Source of the DNA: Chloroflexota bacterium | GTDB lineage: Bacteria > Chloroflexota > Limnocylindria > Limnocylindrales > CSP1-4 | Assembly: GCA_030271555.1 (NCBI GenBank) | Contig: JARXKQ010000058.1 | Span: 1-7,064 of the forward strand | Reading direction: 5' to 3' | Length of the DNA: 7,064 bases | Part shown: positions 6,220 through 7,064 of the stretch, one piece after another | Numbering within the stretch: position 1 is the stretch's first letter | How the letters are laid out: the number at the start of each line of letters is the position of its first letter | Program-made: the position numbers and the translations under genes | Notes under the pieces: generated by a model | The model's database searches: none | What the model was told of the DNA's origin: nothing | The model's input: the letters and a program-made list of their open reading frames with translations, nothing else

Positions 6220-7064
6220 TTGTCTCTGAACGTGACGGGCGATCCGCCCGTCCCTTCCTGGCTGATCACACATTCATACGAAGACCGCGACGCCGGCGTG
6301 CTCAAATCGGGCAAAGAGGCCGAGGTCTTCCTCGTCGAACGCGTCGCCGACGACGGTTCGTCGCACCTGCTCGCGCATAAGCGTTACCGGCCGCGCTACC
6401 CCAAGAAGGGCGAGCTCGAAGCGCTCGGCTTCTCGAAGGGCACCATCTATCGCGCGGACGCGGTCTACCAGGCTGGCTGGGCGCTGAAGCCGCGCGAGCG
6501 GCGCGCGCTCGAACAGGGCTCGCGCTTCGGCCATGAGCTCGCCAAGAGCATGTGGCCGGCGCTCGAGTTCGGGACGCTCAGCAGCGCCTGGCGTGCTGGC
6601 GCGTCCGTGCCATACCCGGTCGAGCAGACGGAGGACGGCATCCTGATGGAGTACATCGGCAATCGCGACGGGGCCGCGCCGCGTCTCGCGAATGCCGGCC
6701 TGTCGTTCGAACAGGCGCGCGACGCGCGCGACCAGCTGCTCGATTCGCTCCGCGCGTTGTCAGCCGAGCGCATCGTCCACGGCGACCTGTCCGCGTACAA
6801 CCTGCTCTGGTGGCAGGACCGGTTGGTGGTCATCGACCTCCCGCAGGCGGTCGATGCCTTCGCCAACCCGCATGCGCCCGATCTGCTGCATCGTGACCTG
6901 CGCAACGTCCACGAATGGTTCTCGCGGCAGCGCGCCGAGTTTGACCTCGAGGAGGTCTTCGTCGAGATGGTGACGCTGCTCTACGGCGGTCCGGCGGCAG
7001 ACAAGCTCACGCGTCGCCAGGACGGCGGAAGGAAGCTCAAGCACTTCGACCGACCTGACGCAGG
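6220..7064 (+). CDS. RIO1-type atypical serine protein kinase, 3' end cut off by window
   Basis: 281 codons are present before the edge. The kinase elements appear in RIO1 order: the Gly-rich LKSGKEAEVF loop (28-37), the ATP-binding Lys in AHKRYRP (Lys54), the hinge LMEYIG (142-147), the catalytic loop IVHGDLSAYNLLW (Asp189, Asn194) and the metal-binding VVIDLPQAVD (Asp206). The HPxAxxxLxRDLRN segment (217-229) is also a RIO1 hallmark and separates it from RIO2 and from aminoglycoside phosphotransferases. All catalytic residues are present, so the enzyme should bind and hydrolyse ATP. In archaea and eukaryotes RIO1 acts in small ribosomal subunit maturation; the bacterial substrate is unknown. 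The product looks close to complete in length. TTG 6220 was chosen for its GGAG; GTG 6232 is the alternative. It is transcribed divergently from the cyclase/ATPase gene. Confidence 0.92.
   Translation, partial: MSLNVTGDPPVPSWLITHSYEDRDAGVLKSGKEAEVFLVERVADDGSSHLLAHKRYRPRYPKKGELEALGFSKGTIYRADAVYQAGWALKPRERRALEQGSRFGHELAKSMWPALEFGTLSSAWRAGASVPYPVEQTEDGILMEYIGNRDGAAPRLANAGLSFEQARDARDQLLDSLRALSAERIVHGDLSAYNLLWWQDRLVVIDLPQAVDAFANPHAPDLLHRDLRNVHEWFSRQRAEFDLEEVFVEMVTLLYGGPAADKLTRRQDGGRKLKHFDRPDA

Noticed and set aside
6048..6314. Minus-strand open frame (88 codons) across the kinase leader
   Set aside because: It has no recognisable domain, overlaps the kinase N-terminus in antisense and has no ribosome-binding site I would trust.
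6054..6380. Stop-codon readthrough of the 17-codon ORF into the next open frame
   Set aside because: The frame beyond the TAG is open, but it becomes Arg-rich and antiparallel to no known domain while the kinase uses a different frame; nothing suggests recoding.

Overview
The window is GC-rich and densely coding. Five genes lie on the minus strand in one direction and one gene lies on the plus strand, divergent from them. The gene set suggests a high-GC bacterium, most probably Chloroflexota, with Actinomycetota as the alternative. The pointers are a cyclase/STAND-ATPase/TPR regulator, a DoxX/DoxD-type membrane protein of actinobacterial style, a lipoprotein with a Pro-Thr linker, and frequent GTG/TTG starts. 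This is inferred from gene style; no rRNA or other phylogenetic marker is present.

The minus-strand block reads from right to left. It starts at about 5959 with a large signalling protein: a class III cyclase-like domain, a P-loop STAND/NB-ARC ATPase and TPR-like repeats. An eight-helix membrane protein of unknown function follows almost directly, with only five bases between the stop codon and a GTG start. Next are a DUF2461 protein, a secreted lipoprotein of an unnamed family, and a DoxX/DoxD-like membrane protein that runs off the left edge and overlaps the lipoprotein gene by 37 bases. Gaps between these genes run from overlap to about 80 bases, so co-transcription is plausible. No convincing internal terminator was seen. 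The lipoprotein and DoxX proteins probably act together at the cell envelope; the link to the other genes is only positional.

The region between 5960 and 6219 separates the block from a plus-strand RIO1-type atypical protein kinase that runs off the right edge. This leader is the least ordinary part of the window. It holds a 17-codon ORF with a strong ribosome-binding site. A GC-rich set of nested inverted repeats can be drawn as a closing stem around three hairpins, and the ORF's stop codon lies in the first hairpin loop. The kinase itself seems to start at a TTG codon behind a GGAG. The layout resembles a translation-responsive leader, but this is a hypothesis from a single GC-rich sequence.

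No tRNA, rRNA, CRISPR array, insertion sequence or phage gene was seen.
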